In this document: positions 55,295 through 64,000 of the stretch, one piece after another
Layout: every line of letters starts with the position of its first letter
Numbering within the stretch: position 1 is the first letter of the stretch
Assembly (NCBI RefSeq): GCF_947496515.1
Contig: NZ_CANMDB010000003.1
Location: 62,001 to 126,000 of the forward strand
Source: an uncultured Roseobacter sp.
GTDB taxonomy: Bacteria; Pseudomonadota; Alphaproteobacteria; Rhodobacterales; Rhodobacteraceae
DNA length: 64,000 bases
Direction of reading: 5' to 3'
Made by a program: the position numbers and the translations under genes
The notes under the pieces: generated by a model
The model's database searches: none
Told to the model about the DNA's origin: nothing
Seen by the model: only the letters and a program-made list of their open reading frames with translations

Positions 55295-57925
55295 TCAGTC
55301 TTTGGCCGCTTCTTTCAGTTTGTAGAGGGCGTCGAGCGCCTGACGGGGCGTGAGCTCATCGGGGTGGATCTCGGCCAGGGTGTCTTCAAGTGCTGTGGAC
55401 CTGGGGGGTGGCAGCGGTGTCGGTGTCGCCGAGAAAAGCGGCAGGTCGTCGATCAGGGCTTTTTGCGCGGGGCCACCTTCGCGTTCGCCTTTTTCCAGCG
55501 CGTCGAGAACGGTGCGGGCGCGGGTGATCACGGCGGGGGGGAGGCCCGCCAGCTGGGCGACCTGAACGCCGTAGGAGCGGTCGGCAGCGCCCTTGGTGAC
55601 CTCATGCAGGAAGATGACCTCTCCCTGCCATTCCTTGACCGCGACGGTGGCGTTTTCCACGCCTGCGAGTTTGCCGGCGAGCGCTGTCATCTCATGGTAG
55701 TGGGTGGCGAAAAGGGCGCGGCAGCGGTTGACATCATGCAGATGTTCGAGCGTGGCCCAGGCGATGGAGAGCCCGTCGTAGGTGGCGGTGCCGCGGCCGA
55801 TCTCGTCGAGGATGACCAGCGCGTGATCGTCTGCCTGGTTGAGAATGGCGGCGGTTTCGACCATCTCCACCATGAAGGTGGAGCGACCCCGGGCGAGATC
55901 ATCCGAAGCGCCAACGCGGCTGAAGACCTGGGAGACGAGGCCGATATGGGCGTGGTCCGCGGGCACGAAGCTGCCCATTTGAGCCAGGATGGCGATCAGG
56001 GCGTTCTGGCGCAGGTAGGTGGATTTCCCCGCCATGTTGGGACCGGTGAGCAGGTGGATATTGCCGGTATCTTCGGCGCTGAGGTCACAATCGTTGGCGA
56101 TGAAGGGGGTGGCTTGGCCCGCTTGCAGCGCGCGTTCCACAACCGGGTGCCGACCTGCGGAGATGTCGAAGGCCCGGGTGGTATCGACCTTGGGTTCGAC
56201 CCAGTTTTCCGTTGCGGCCAGTTCGGCGAGGCTGGTTGTCAGATCCAGCTCAGCGAGGCCGGTGGCGGCTTGCGCGACGGGGCCTGCCGCGGCAAGGACG
56301 CTGTTGCGCAGGACCTCGAACAGGCGCTTTTCGATCTCCAGCGCGCGATCGGCGGCGGACAGGATTCGGGTCTGCAGTTGGGATAGCTCGACGGTCGTGA
56401 AACGCACCTGATTGGCCGTGGTCTGCCGGTGGATGAAGCTGTCGGACAGGGGCGGGGAGAGCATCTTTTCCGCGTGGGTCGCGGTGGTTTCCACGAAGTA
56501 TCCCAGCACGTTGTTGTGCTTGATCTTGAGCGAGGAAATCCCCGTTTGCGTGATGAAGTCTGCTTGCATGCGTGCGATGATGCTGCGGCCTTCGTCGCGC
56601 AGCGCGCGGGTCTCGTCGAGATCGGCGTCATGTCCGGGTGCGATAAAACCGCCGTCGCGGGTGAGCAGGGGCGGCTCTGCTACAAGGGCGGTATCCAGCG
56701 TGTCGATGAGCGCATCATGGCCCGACAGGGCGGTGTGCGTCTCGCTCAGCAGTGTCGTCAGTTCCTGATCGCCGAGCAGTTCACACAGCGCGTTGGCCTG
56801 GGTCAGCCCGTCGCGAATGGCGGCGAGGTCTCGGGGGCCGCCGCGGTCGAGGGACAATCGGGAGAGGGCGCGGTCGAGGTCGGGTACCTTGCGCAGCAGC
56901 TCGCGGATCTGGTGGCGATGCTGGGGCGTATCGACAGCCCAGCGAACGGCGGCGAGGCGATCGTGAATGACGGAGAGGACGCGGGAGGGGCTGGAGAGGC
57001 GCTGCTCCAGTAGTCGTCCGCCACCGGCGGTGACGGTCCGTTCGATCACCGACAGCAGCGATCCGGCGCGCCCGCCTGAGAGCGCCTGGGTCAGTTCCAG
57101 GTTGCGGCGGGTTGCGGCGTCGATCTGGACGCTACGGGCCTCCGCTTCTTTCTGCGGCGGGCGCAGAAGGGGCAGTTTGCCTTTCTGGGTGATCTCCAGA
57201 TATTGCAGGATAGCGCCCATGGCAGAGATCTCGGCGCGGCTGAAAGTGCCGTAGGCGTCCAGTGTTTCGACCCCGAAGAGAGCACACAGACGCGCCTCTC
57301 CGCCCTGGCTGTCGAAGGCGGAGCGCGCGAGAGATGTCAGCGCCACACCGAAGTCTTCTGCGGTTTCGCGCAGCTCGGGTTCCTTGGCCTCGCTGACCAG
57401 CAGTTCGGAGGGGGCGAGCCGGGCAAGCTCCGGGCCGAGGCGCAGAGAGGTGACAGGCATCACGTGAAAAGCGCCGGTAGAGATATCGACCCAGGCAAGT
57501 GCGTCGTCATCCCGCACATGCGTATAGGCGGCGAGGTAGTTGTGGCGGCGCGCCTCCAGCAGGGCTTCTTCGGTCAGGGTGCCGGGGGTGACCAGGCGGA
57601 TCACGTCGCGTTTCACCACGGATTTGGAGCCGCGTTTCTTTGCCTCTGCAGGACTTTCCATCTGCTCGCAGACGGCCACGCGAAACCCCTTGCGAATGAG
57701 CGTCAGCAGGTAGCCTTCGGCGGCATGCACGGGCACGCCACACATGGGGATATCGGCGCCGTCGTGCTTGCCGCGTTTGGTCAGGGCAATGTCCAGCGCT
57801 TCGGCTGCGGCGACGGCGTCCTCAAAGAACATCTCGTAAAAGTCACCCATGCGGTAGAAGAGCAGCGCATCCGCGTAGTCCGCCTTCAGATCGAGATACT
57901 GGGCCATCATCGGGGTGACGGTCAT
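55295..57925 (-). CDS. mutS: DNA mismatch repair protein MutS
   Basis: Recognises base mismatches and recruits MutL. The 876-residue protein has the mismatch-binding wedge YRMGDFYEMFFEDA near residue 25, connector and clamp domains, Walker A LLTGPNMAGKSTYLRQNA, Walker B LVILDEIGRGTATYDGLSIAW and the FATHYHEMTAL loop, and a C-terminal Pro-rich then helical tail with a beta-clamp-like QKALIDDLPLF segment. Full length. Convergent with grpE, divergent from maeB. Confidence 0.97.
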   Translation of the reverse strand: MTVTPMMAQYLDLKADYADALLFYRMGDFYEMFFEDAVAAAEALDIALTKRGKHDGADIPMCGVPVHAAEGYLLTLIRKGFRVAVCEQMESPAEAKKRGSKSVVKRDVIRLVTPGTLTEEALLEARRHNYLAAYTHVRDDDALAWVDISTGAFHVMPVTSLRLGPELARLAPSELLVSEAKEPELRETAEDFGVALTSLARSAFDSQGGEARLCALFGVETLDAYGTFSRAEISAMGAILQYLEITQKGKLPLLRPPQKEAEARSVQIDAATRRNLELTQALSGGRAGSLLSVIERTVTAGGGRLLEQRLSSPSRVLSVIHDRLAAVRWAVDTPQHRHQIRELLRKVPDLDRALSRLSLDRGGPRDLAAIRDGLTQANALCELLGDQELTTLLSETHTALSGHDALIDTLDTALVAEPPLLTRDGGFIAPGHDADLDETRALRDEGRSIIARMQADFITQTGISSLKIKHNNVLGYFVETTATHAEKMLSPPLSDSFIHRQTTANQVRFTTVELSQLQTRILSAADRALEIEKRLFEVLRNSVLAAAGPVAQAATGLAELDLTTSLAELAATENWVEPKVDTTRAFDISAGRHPVVERALQAGQATPFIANDCDLSAEDTGNIHLLTGPNMAGKSTYLRQNALIAILAQMGSFVPADHAHIGLVSQVFSRVGASDDLARGRSTFMVEMVETAAILNQADDHALVILDEIGRGTATYDGLSIAWATLEHLHDVNRCRALFATHYHEMTALAGKLAGVENATVAVKEWQGEVIFLHEVTKGAADRSYGVQVAQLAGLPPAVITRARTVLDALEKGEREGGPAQKALIDDLPLFSATPTPLPPPRSTALEDTLAEIHPDELTPRQALDALYKLKEAAKD

Positions 57926-58048
57926 GGGGCCTCCTGCGGCATTTGGCAGACCTTACAAATGCGCGACCGGGGGTAAAAGCCTCAATTGCAGCGCTGGGAC
58001 GGCTGGTCTACGGTTGACACCCGGATTGTCAGTAAAGGCCAGAACCCC

Positions 58049-60304
58049 ATGTCGAAAACCCGCGTCACACCGGAGGAGGCGCTGGCCTTCCATCTTGAGC
58101 CCACGCCCGGAAAATTCGAGGTAACGGCGACCGTGCCGATGACCACGCAGCGGGATCTGAGCCTTGCCTATTCGCCCGGTGTTGCCGTGCCCTGCGAGGC
58201 CATCGCGGAAAACCCTGAGACGGCGTATGACTATACGAACAAGGGCAATCTGGTTGCGGTGATCTCCAACGGGACGGCGGTGCTGGGGTTGGGGAACCTC
58301 GGCGCGCTGGCGTCGAAACCGGTGATGGAGGGCAAGGCGGTGCTCTTCAAACGGTTCGCGGATGTGAACTCCATCGATATCGAGCTGGATACGGAAGATA
58401 CGGAGGCGTTTGTTGACGCAGTCAAGCTGATGGGGCCGACGTTCGGCGGGATCAACCTTGAGGACATCAAGGCGCCAGAGTGTTTCATCATCGAACAGCG
58501 CCTGAAAGAGGAGATGGACATCCCCGTCTTTCATGACGACCAGCACGGGACGGCGGTGATCTGTGCGGCTGGGTTGCTGAATGCGCTGAAGCTGTCGGGA
58601 AAGAAGATCGAGGATGTGCGTATCGTGCTGAACGGCGCGGGGGCGGCGGGGATCGCCTGTCTGGAACTGCTGAAGGCGATGGGCGCGCGGCATCAGAACT
58701 GCATCATGTGCGACACCAAGGGCGTGATCTACCAGGGCCGCGCCGAGGGCATGAACCAGTGGAAATCAGCGCATGCGGTCTCGACCGAGGCGCGCACGCT
58801 GGAAGAGGCGATGAAGGGGGCGGATGTCTTTCTGGGCGTGTCGGTCAAGGGGGCGGTGACGCAGGAGATGGTCGCAAGCATGGCCGATGATCCGGTGATT
58901 TTCGCCATGGCCAATCCCGATCCGGAGATCACGCCCGAAGATGCCCATGCTGTGCGCGCCGATGCCATCGTGGCCACGGGGCGCAGCGACTATCCCAATC
59001 AGGTCAACAATGTGCTGGGCTTTCCCTATCTCTTTCGCGGCGCGCTCGACATCAATGCGCGCGCCATCAATGACGAGATGAAGATCGCTTGCGCCCATGC
59101 GCTGGCCAATCTTGCGCGCGAGGATGTGCCCGACGAGGTGGCGCTGGCCTACGGCAAGAACCTCAGTTTCGGGCGGGACTACATTATCCCGACGCCGTTC
59201 GATCCGAGGCTCATTTACCGGGTGCCGCCAGCGGTGGCCCAGGCGGGGATGAACACCGGTGCCGCGCGGCGGCCGATCATCGACATGGAAGCCTATGAGC
59301 TGTCGCTGAAATCGCGGATGGATCCGACGGCGAGCATCCTGCGCGGCATCAACGCCCGCGCCCGGGCCAATCAGGCGCGGATGATCTTTGCCGAAGGGGA
59401 TGACCCGAGGGTCTTGCGCGCGGCGGTCATGTATCAGCGCGCGGGTCTCGGCAAGGCGCTGGTGGTGGGCCGGGCCGAGGATGTGAAGGCCAAGCTCGAT
59501 GCCGCTGGTCTGGCGGATGCGCACCGCGAGATCGAGATCGTAAACGCGGCCAACACCCAGCATCTGGAGACCTACAAGCAGTTCCTCTACGATCGGTTGC
59601 GGCGGCGCGGGTTTGATGCGCAGGACATTCACCGGCTCGCGGCGCGCGACCGGCATGTGTTCTCCGCGCTGATGTTACAGCACGGTCATGGCGACGGGCT
59701 GGTGACCGGGGCGACACGGAAATCAGCGCATATCCTCGACCGGATCAACCACGTCTATAACGCCGACAAGGAACACGGCGTGGCCGGGATCACCGCGGTG
59801 CTGCACAAGGGTCGGATCGTCTTTATCGCGGACACCATCGTCAACGAATGGCCGGACGAAGAGGATCTGGCCGATATTGCCGAACGGTCGGCCAAGGTGG
59901 CGCGCAACATGGGGCTGGAGCCCCGGGTGGCTTTCGTGAGCTTTTCGACCTTTGGCTACCCGGTGTCCGAACGTGCGGACAAGATGGCCAAGGCGGCGGA
60001 GGTGCTGGACAAGCGCGGTGTGAGCTTTGAGTACGAAGGTGAGATGACCGTGGATGTGGCGCTGAACGCGCAGGCGCAGGAGGGGTATCCCTTCATGCGG
60101 CTGACGGGGCCTGCGAATATTCTGATCGTACCCGCGCGCCATTCGGCGAGCATCTCAGTCAAGCTGATGCAGGAGTTGGCGGGGGCCACGGTGATCGGGC
60201 CGATTTTGGCAGGTGTCGATGGGTCGATCCAGATTTGCTCCACTGTGTCGACGGCGAATGACATTTTGAATATGGCGGTGCTGGCCGCTTGCAGGGTGGG
60301 CTGA
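58049..60304 (+). CDS. maeB: NADP-dependent malic enzyme with phosphotransacetylase-like domain (MaeB)
   Basis: Converts malate to pyruvate and CO2. The 751-residue protein is a fusion: malic enzyme domain (about 1-420; SLAYSPGVAVPCEAIAEN, DIPVFHDDQHGTAVI, NAD(P) loop VLNGAGAAGIACLELL, FAMANPDPEI) and a C-terminal phosphotransacetylase-related domain (about 430-751; HGHGDGLVTGATRKSA, GPANILIVPARHSASISVKL) that is regulatory and not catalytic in known MaeB enzymes. Start chosen at 58049 (MSKTRVTPEEAL). Single-gene unit followed by palindromic element copy C. Confidence 0.95.
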   Translation: MSKTRVTPEEALAFHLEPTPGKFEVTATVPMTTQRDLSLAYSPGVAVPCEAIAENPETAYDYTNKGNLVAVISNGTAVLGLGNLGALASKPVMEGKAVLFKRFADVNSIDIELDTEDTEAFVDAVKLMGPTFGGINLEDIKAPECFIIEQRLKEEMDIPVFHDDQHGTAVICAAGLLNALKLSGKKIEDVRIVLNGAGAAGIACLELLKAMGARHQNCIMCDTKGVIYQGRAEGMNQWKSAHAVSTEARTLEEAMKGADVFLGVSVKGAVTQEMVASMADDPVIFAMANPDPEITPEDAHAVRADAIVATGRSDYPNQVNNVLGFPYLFRGALDINARAINDEMKIACAHALANLAREDVPDEVALAYGKNLSFGRDYIIPTPFDPRLIYRVPPAVAQAGMNTGAARRPIIDMEAYELSLKSRMDPTASILRGINARARANQARMIFAEGDDPRVLRAAVMYQRAGLGKALVVGRAEDVKAKLDAAGLADAHREIEIVNAANTQHLETYKQFLYDRLRRRGFDAQDIHRLAARDRHVFSALMLQHGHGDGLVTGATRKSAHILDRINHVYNADKEHGVAGITAVLHKGRIVFIADTIVNEWPDEEDLADIAERSAKVARNMGLEPRVAFVSFSTFGYPVSERADKMAKAAEVLDKRGVSFEYEGEMTVDVALNAQAQEGYPFMRLTGPANILIVPARHSASISVKLMQELAGATVIGPILAGVDGSIQICSTVSTANDILNMAVLAACRVG

Positions 60305-60317
60305 TCCGGCCGGGGGA

Positions 60318-60371
60318 AGCCTCCTCCCCTCCATCGAGGAGGGTCGGAGGCTGCCCGGCTGATCGCCGGGC
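60318..60371 (-). repeat. Two-hairpin palindromic element, copy C
   Basis: Read on the minus strand: hairpin GCCCGGC-loop-GCCGGGC (60371-60353), then the long hairpin 60352-60318 with outer stem AGCCTCC/GGAGGCT, tandem G-A mismatch, inner stem CCCTCC/GGAGGG and loop TCGAT. A 21-bp core is identical to copy B; the outer stem differs by paired substitutions. Lies between the convergent 3' ends of maeB and msrA. Confidence 0.7.
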
Positions 60372-60400
60372 GGCGCAGTTCGATCGGTTTGTTCTTGCTT

Positions 60401-61066
60401 TTAGCTGCCGACAAAGGGCGCGGCATTGCCCCAGAGATCGCGCACCCGTGCATCGCGTCCGCAGGCGTCGCGGTAGGCCTTGTAGGCGGCGGCTTTGCGC
60501 TTTGGCCCGAAACGGGTGATGATCAGATCGCGGCTGAGGTAATAGTCCTGATGGTAGGAGTCCGCCGGGTAGAAGGTGCCGAGATCAAGCACGGGGGTGA
60601 CCACGGTTTGCCCCAGATCGGCAGCGGCCTGGGCCTTGGCCGCTTCGGCAACTTGCCGTTCGGCGGCGCTCCCGGCAAAGATCGCGGTGCGATAGCTTTC
60701 GCCCCGGTCACAGAATTGCCCGCCCGCATCCGTCGGATCCACGGAGCGGAAGAACATGTCCATCAGGCTGCGCCGGTCAATGACATCGGCGTCAAAGGTG
60801 ATCTGGACCGCTTCGTAATGTCCTGTGTTGCCGCCCGTCACCTGCTTGTAGGTCGGGTTGGCAACGTTGCCGCCGGTAAAGCCCGAGACCGCTTCCTGCA
60901 CGCCTTTGACGCGTTCGAAGTCCGCTTCGACACACCAGAAGCAGCCGCCCGCAACCGTCAGCGTCTGGATGTCTGCGGCATGGCTCGATTTGCTGTGTGC
61001 GACGACGCCGAGGGCGATCATGCCCGCCAGAGCGATGGATTTGAGTGTTTCCGTTTTGCGCATCAT
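60401..61066 (-). CDS. msrA: Peptide-methionine (S)-S-oxide reductase MsrA, exported
   Basis: Repairs oxidised methionine. A 221-residue protein with a signal peptide (about 1-30, [23 protein letters not shown]) followed by the MsrA domain: active site [17 protein letters not shown] (Cys42, second Cys45), GYTGG-like [22 protein letters not shown], and SYRTAIFAG. The C-terminal Cys in [10 protein letters not shown] may be the resolving cysteine. The signal peptide indicates a periplasmic enzyme, unlike cytosolic MsrA. GTF-type partner MsrB is not seen. Confidence 0.93.
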   Translation of the reverse strand: MMRKTETLKSIALAGMIALGVVAHSKSSHAADIQTLTVAGGCFWCVEADFERVKGVQEAVSGFTGGNVANPTYKQVTGGNTGHYEAVQITFDADVIDRRSLMDMFFRSVDPTDAGGQFCDRGESYRTAIFAGSAAERQVAEAAKAQAAADLGQTVVTPVLDLGTFYPADSYHQDYYLSRDLIITRFGPKRKAAAYKAYRDACGRDARVRDLWGNAAPFVGS

Positions 61067-61240
61067 AACATCTCCTTTTCCTCACCATCGACAAGACGGG
61101 GCTGACACACAACTCACGAGGCTGCGACGTCACGTGCTGGTGAAGACCGGTAATATGTGGTGATCATGATAAAATTCACGCCACCCGGTGGGTAGGGACG
61201 TGTTTGTGGAAAAGCGCCGTGTGCAGCAAAGGAGCCAGAT

Positions 61241-61936
61241 ATGCGCATTGCCATGTGGTCAGGTCCGCGGAACCTGTCGACTGCCATGATGTACAGCTTT
61301 GCCGCGCGGGCGGATTTCTCCGTCATGGATGAGCCGTTTTATGCACCCTATCTCGCCACGACCGGGATAGACCATCCGATGCGGGAGGCGATCATCTCGA
61401 CGCATGAAACAGACCCTAACAAGGTCGAAGAGGCCTGTTCTGCGCCAGTAGACACACCACACATCTATATGAAGCACATGCCGCACCACATGTGCCCAGG
61501 CTTTCCGATGGGCTGGGCGGAGAGCTGCGTGAACATTCACCTGATCCGCCATCCGGCGCGGGTCATTGCCAGCTATGCGGCGAAACACGAGAACCCGACG
61601 TTGGCGGACATCGCGGTTGTGGAGCAACTGGCGCTGTACGAAAAACTGGGCGGGATCGTGATCGACAGCACAGACATTCGCGCCGATCCGGAGGGGATGC
61701 TCCGCAAGCTATGCGACGCGATTGGCCTGCCCTTCGATACGGCCATGCTGCGCTGGCCAGCGGGTCCGCGGCCCGAAGATGGCATCTGGGCGCGCCATTG
61801 GTACGGGGCGGTCCACCGCAGTACGGGGTTTGCCGGGGCGGAAGGGGATCTGCCGGTGTTTGAGGGCGCGGCGAGTGAGGTTCTGGAGGCGGCGCTGCCT
61901 TACTACGAGAGATTAGCAGCGCGCGCCCTGAGTTAA
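61241..61936 (+). CDS. Sulfotransferase-like family protein
   Basis: A 231-residue protein starting MRIAMWSGPRNLSTAMMYSFA, a PAPS-binding-loop-like segment found in a sulfotransferase-related family, with VMDEPFYAPYLATTG, HLIRHPARVIASYAAKH (typical 3'-phosphate-binding RxP and S) and a C-terminal WPAGPRPEDGIWARHWYGAVH. Substrate unknown; some members lie near branched-chain amino-acid genes. Monocistronic. Confidence 0.8.
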   Translation: MRIAMWSGPRNLSTAMMYSFAARADFSVMDEPFYAPYLATTGIDHPMREAIISTHETDPNKVEEACSAPVDTPHIYMKHMPHHMCPGFPMGWAESCVNIHLIRHPARVIASYAAKHENPTLADIAVVEQLALYEKLGGIVIDSTDIRADPEGMLRKLCDAIGLPFDTAMLRWPAGPRPEDGIWARHWYGAVHRSTGFAGAEGDLPVFEGAASEVLEAALPYYERLAARALS

Positions 61937-61953
61937 TCGATTATCGAATCCCT

Positions 61954-62046
61954 ATGGGTGAGCACACGATATTGGGTCTGCCCAATGGAGCCAAAATATA
62001 TTTAGACAAAAAGATTCGACACGATAGGCACTTTCGGGAATCATAA
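61954..62046 (+). CDS. Possible 30-residue leader peptide ORF
   Basis: ATG at 61954 to TAA at 62046 encodes MGEHTILGLPNGAKIYLDKK followed by ten residues ending RES. No clear ribosome site precedes it. Its end overlaps two alternative RNA helices (see 62035-62072), which is why it is listed. It may be chance. Confidence 0.2.
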   Translation: MGEHTILGLPNGAKIYLDKKIRHDRHFRES

Positions 62047-62072
62047 GGGGCGCGATTCCCGTCGCGCCCCTT
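62035..62072 (+). promoter_or_regulatory. Attenuator-like alternative hairpins before the DUF1508 gene
   Basis: AAGGGGCGCGA (62045-62055) and TCGCGCCCCTT (62062-62072) form a perfect 11-bp terminator-like stem with a 6-nt loop. The loop side GATTCCCG (62054-62061) can instead pair with CGGGAATC (62035-62042), an 8-bp helix that excludes the first. A third hairpin, GTCAG...CTGAC around CCGGC/GCCGG, lies at 62161-62190. It may instead simply end the sulfotransferase-like gene. Confidence 0.5.
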
Positions 62073-62211
62073 GATCGCCGTAGACGGCAGCCTGTCTTGT
62101 TCAGACATCGCGATCATTCGCGAATTTGGGTTCTCCCGTCAAGTATGCTGCGGCGTCCTCGTCAGTCCCGGCAATGGTGCCGGTGCTGACAAACACTTGA
62201 GGAGCAACACT

Positions 62212-62391
62212 GTGTATTTTGTACTGTACAAAGACATTTCGGGTTATTGGCGCTGGACACTCAAAGCTTCGAACCACGAAACCATCGCCGTGTCGTCTGA
62301 AAGCTACGTTCGCAAGTCGGATGCCGAGCATGGTATCCAGCTAACGAAGTCAGCCTACAACGCGCCGGTCTACGAACGCGAATCCGTTTGA
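62212..62391 (+). CDS. DUF1508 (YegP-like) small protein
   Basis: A 59-residue single DUF1508 domain: VYFVLYKDISGYWRWTLKAS (N-terminal beta hairpin) and NHETIAVSSESYVRKSDAEH followed by a helix. Start is GTG at 62212, with GAGGAG 6-7 nt upstream. The frame continues upstream but without family sequence. No function is established for this family. Convergent with argG. Confidence 0.83.
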   Translation: MYFVLYKDISGYWRWTLKASNHETIAVSSESYVRKSDAEHGIQLTKSAYNAPVYERESV

Positions 62392-62400
62392 CAAAGAAGT

Positions 62401-62419
62401 GGGCGGTGCAGTGCCGCCC
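62401..62419. terminator. Hairpin between DUF1508 gene and argG, probable bidirectional terminator
   Basis: GGGCGG (62401-62406) and CCGCCC (62414-62419) form a 6-bp stem around TGCAGTG in the 32-bp gap between convergent genes. No long T run on either strand. Confidence 0.5.
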
Positions 62420-62423
62420 GCCT

Positions 62424-63641
62424 CTACTTCAACCGACGATCACGGGCGGCCAACAGCTTCAGCCGCAGCGCGTTCAGTTGAATGAACCCGGCGGCGTCTT
62501 TCTGGTCATAGGCGCCTGCGTCATCCTCGAAGGTCACATGCGCCTCGGAATAGAGACTGTGATCCGACCAGCGGCCCACCGTGCGCGCGTGGCCCTTGTA
62601 GAGCTTGAGCCGCACCGTGCCTGTCACATGGGTCTGGCTTGCGTCGATGGCGGCCTGCAGCATCGTGCGTTCCGGGCTGAACCAGAAGCCGTTGTAGATC
62701 AGCTCTGCGTAGCGCGGCATCAGCTCGTCCTTGAGGTGCATGGCGCCACGATCGAGCGTGATGGATTCGATGGCGCGGTGGGCCTCCAGCAACAGGGTAC
62801 CGCCTGGGGTCTCGTAAATCCCGCGGGACTTCATGCCGACGAAACGCCCCTCCACCAGATCGAGCCGCCCGCAGCCATGCCGCCCGCCAACCTCGTTCAG
62901 CCGGGTCAGGATAGCAGCGGGAGAGAGCGTTTCACCGTTGATAGAGACTGCATCGCCCCGCTCGAACCCGATCTCGATGTATTCGGGCGTGTCGGGCGCA
63001 TCCTCGGGGTTCACGGTGCGCTGGTAGACGTAATCGGGGGCATCTACCGCGGGGTCTTCGAGCACTTTGCCCTCGGAGGAGGTGTGCAGCAGGTTTGCAT
63101 CGACAGAGAACGGCGCCTCGCCGCGTTTGTCCTTGGCGATTGGGATCTGGTTCTTTTCGGCGAAATCAATCAACTTTGTCCGGCTGGACAGATCCCACTC
63201 GCGCCAAGGGGCGATGACTTTGATGTCAGGGTTCAGCGCGTAGGCCGCGAGTTCGAAACGGACCTGATCGTTGCCCTTGCCTGTGGCACCATGGGCGACG
63301 GCATCCGCGCCCGTCGCTTCGGCAATCTCCACCAGACGTTTGGAAATTAGGGGCCGCGCGATGGAGGTGCCCAGCAGGTAGAGCCCTTCGTAGACCGCAT
63401 TGGCGCGGAACATCGGAAAGACAAAGTCGCGCACGAATTCCTCGCGCAGGTCCTCGATGAAGATGTCGCTCGCACCCATCAATTCGGCCTTGGCGCGCGC
63501 CGGTTCAAGCTCCTCCCCCTGGCCCAGATCGGCGGTGAATGTCACGACTTCGCAGTCATATTGCGTCTGCAGCCACTTGAGAATGATCGAGGTATCGAGG
63601 CCGCCGGAATAGGCAAGCACGACTTTCTTGGGCGCGGACAT
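62424..63641 (-). CDS. argG: Argininosuccinate synthase
   Basis: Condenses citrulline and aspartate with ATP in arginine synthesis. The 405-residue protein has the ATP-loop [16 protein letters not shown] near residue 10, [64 protein letters not shown] and [14 protein letters not shown]. Start chosen at 63641 ([14 protein letters not shown]); the frame is open upstream without family sequence. Divergent from the threonine dehydratase gene. Confidence 0.97.
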   Translation of the reverse strand: MSAPKKVVLAYSGGLDTSIILKWLQTQYDCEVVTFTADLGQGEELEPARAKAELMGASDIFIEDLREEFVRDFVFPMFRANAVYEGLYLLGTSIARPLISKRLVEIAEATGADAVAHGATGKGNDQVRFELAAYALNPDIKVIAPWREWDLSSRTKLIDFAEKNQIPIAKDKRGEAPFSVDANLLHTSSEGKVLEDPAVDAPDYVYQRTVNPEDAPDTPEYIEIGFERGDAVSINGETLSPAAILTRLNEVGGRHGCGRLDLVEGRFVGMKSRGIYETPGGTLLLEAHRAIESITLDRGAMHLKDELMPRYAELIYNGFWFSPERTMLQAAIDASQTHVTGTVRLKLYKGHARTVGRWSDHSLYSEAHVTFEDDAGAYDQKDAAGFIQLNALRLKLLAARDRRLK

Positions 63642-63766
63642 GGGGTTTTTCCTTGGTGACGAAATCCCGGCTGCGATAGCGGGTTTTGACAGGGGCGGCA
63701 AGGCGGATGCGCGTTGACCAGCGGGGTGTGGCACCTTACTGATCGGGGACTTCGCCAGAAAAGGGA

Positions 63767-64000
63767 ATGCCGATGGCGGCAAAGGGTTTTGCACAAGCGG
63801 CGCGCGCGGCAGAGGCTGAAATGCGGGCCGTGTTTCCACCCACGCCCCTGTTGCGCAACGACCATCTGTCGGCGCGGTTCGGTGCGGACATTTGGCTGAA
63901 GCGCGAGGATCTGAGCCCGGTGCGGTCCTACAAGCTGCGCGGTGCCTTTAACGCCATGCGCAAGGTGATCCCGGCGCAGTCCGTTTTCGTCTGTGCCAGT
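63767..64000 (+). CDS. ilvA: Threonine dehydratase (threonine ammonia-lyase), 3' end outside window
   Basis: First step of isoleucine synthesis, deaminating threonine to 2-oxobutanoate with PLP. The first 78 codons are visible: [20 protein letters not shown], then [20 protein letters not shown] with the PLP-binding lysine in SYKLRGA, and AMRKVIPAQ. Start at 63767 (MPMAAKGF), preceded by AAGGG; ATG at 63773 is also possible. The rest of the catalytic domain and any regulatory ACT-like domain lie outside. Confidence 0.9.
   Translation, partial: MPMAAKGFAQAARAAEAEMRAVFPPTPLLRNDHLSARFGADIWLKREDLSPVRSYKLRGAFNAMRKVIPAQSVFVCAS

Overview
The window is a gene-dense, GC-rich stretch of an alphaproteobacterial chromosome. 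Gene content and order point to the Roseobacter group of Rhodobacteraceae: RegA/SenC/RegB redox regulators, HemJ, a HemY-like protein next to a mitofilin-like protein and HemD, an AddAB recombinase, HslVU, and the block secB-dnaQ-coaE-aroE-maf / hemJ-rho-mnmE-mnmG-rsmG-parA-parB that marks the replication-origin neighbourhood in alphaproteobacteria. I see no insertion sequence, prophage, CRISPR array, rRNA or tRNA. Most genes sit in tight operons with 1-4 nt stop/start overlaps (ATGA, GTGA, TTGA).

Layout. 1-4 kb: end of recF, a LysE-type exporter and gyrB. 4-8 kb (minus): crotonase, acyl-CoA thioesterase, and a copper operon copA-cueR with a MerR-type promoter. 8-12 kb (minus): HemY-like TPR protein, mitofilin-like protein and hemD, divergent from tsaD-yciI-EVE-DUF1761. 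14.4-16 kb: a candidate minus-strand small RNA, DUF2853 and a secreted PRC-barrel protein with 11-residue repeats, each ending in a clear hairpin terminator. 16-21.7 kb: ahcY, HD hydrolase, GNAT, regA and senC, with regB divergent. 21.9-32.4 kb: a kinase-less PAS protein (DivL-like) behind a perfect CtrA box, then tsaE, an AmgK/MurU-like pair, addB, addA and trxA. 32.5-35.5 kb: hslV, a DUF2157 membrane protein and hslU. 35.8-43.2 kb: MFS transporter, Smr, MltA, Tim44-like protein, FxsA, SecB, DnaQ, CoaE, AroE and Maf.

43.24-43.64 kb is the divergent, partly AT-rich gap between maf and hemJ. It carries five one-mismatch DnaA boxes and one perfect CtrA box and is my candidate oriC. The genes rho-mnmE-mnmG-rsmG-parA-parB follow, and two perfect 16-bp parS palindromes lie inside the first codons of mnmG and rsmG. 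51-58 kb holds rph-rdgB-hemW, divergent hrcA-grpE, and mutS. 58-64 kb holds maeB, msrA, a sulfotransferase-like gene, a DUF1508 gene with a structured leader, argG and the start of a threonine dehydratase.

The main unexplained structure is a two-hairpin palindromic element found three times (about 4.14, 18.94 and 60.32 kb). Each copy lies in a gap between convergent genes, and the stems differ by compensatory changes. With the paired CtrA boxes (oriC and the DivL-like gene), the candidate small RNA and the leader of the DUF1508 gene, it is the best target for follow-up. All family assignments are made by reading motifs by eye; no database search was run.
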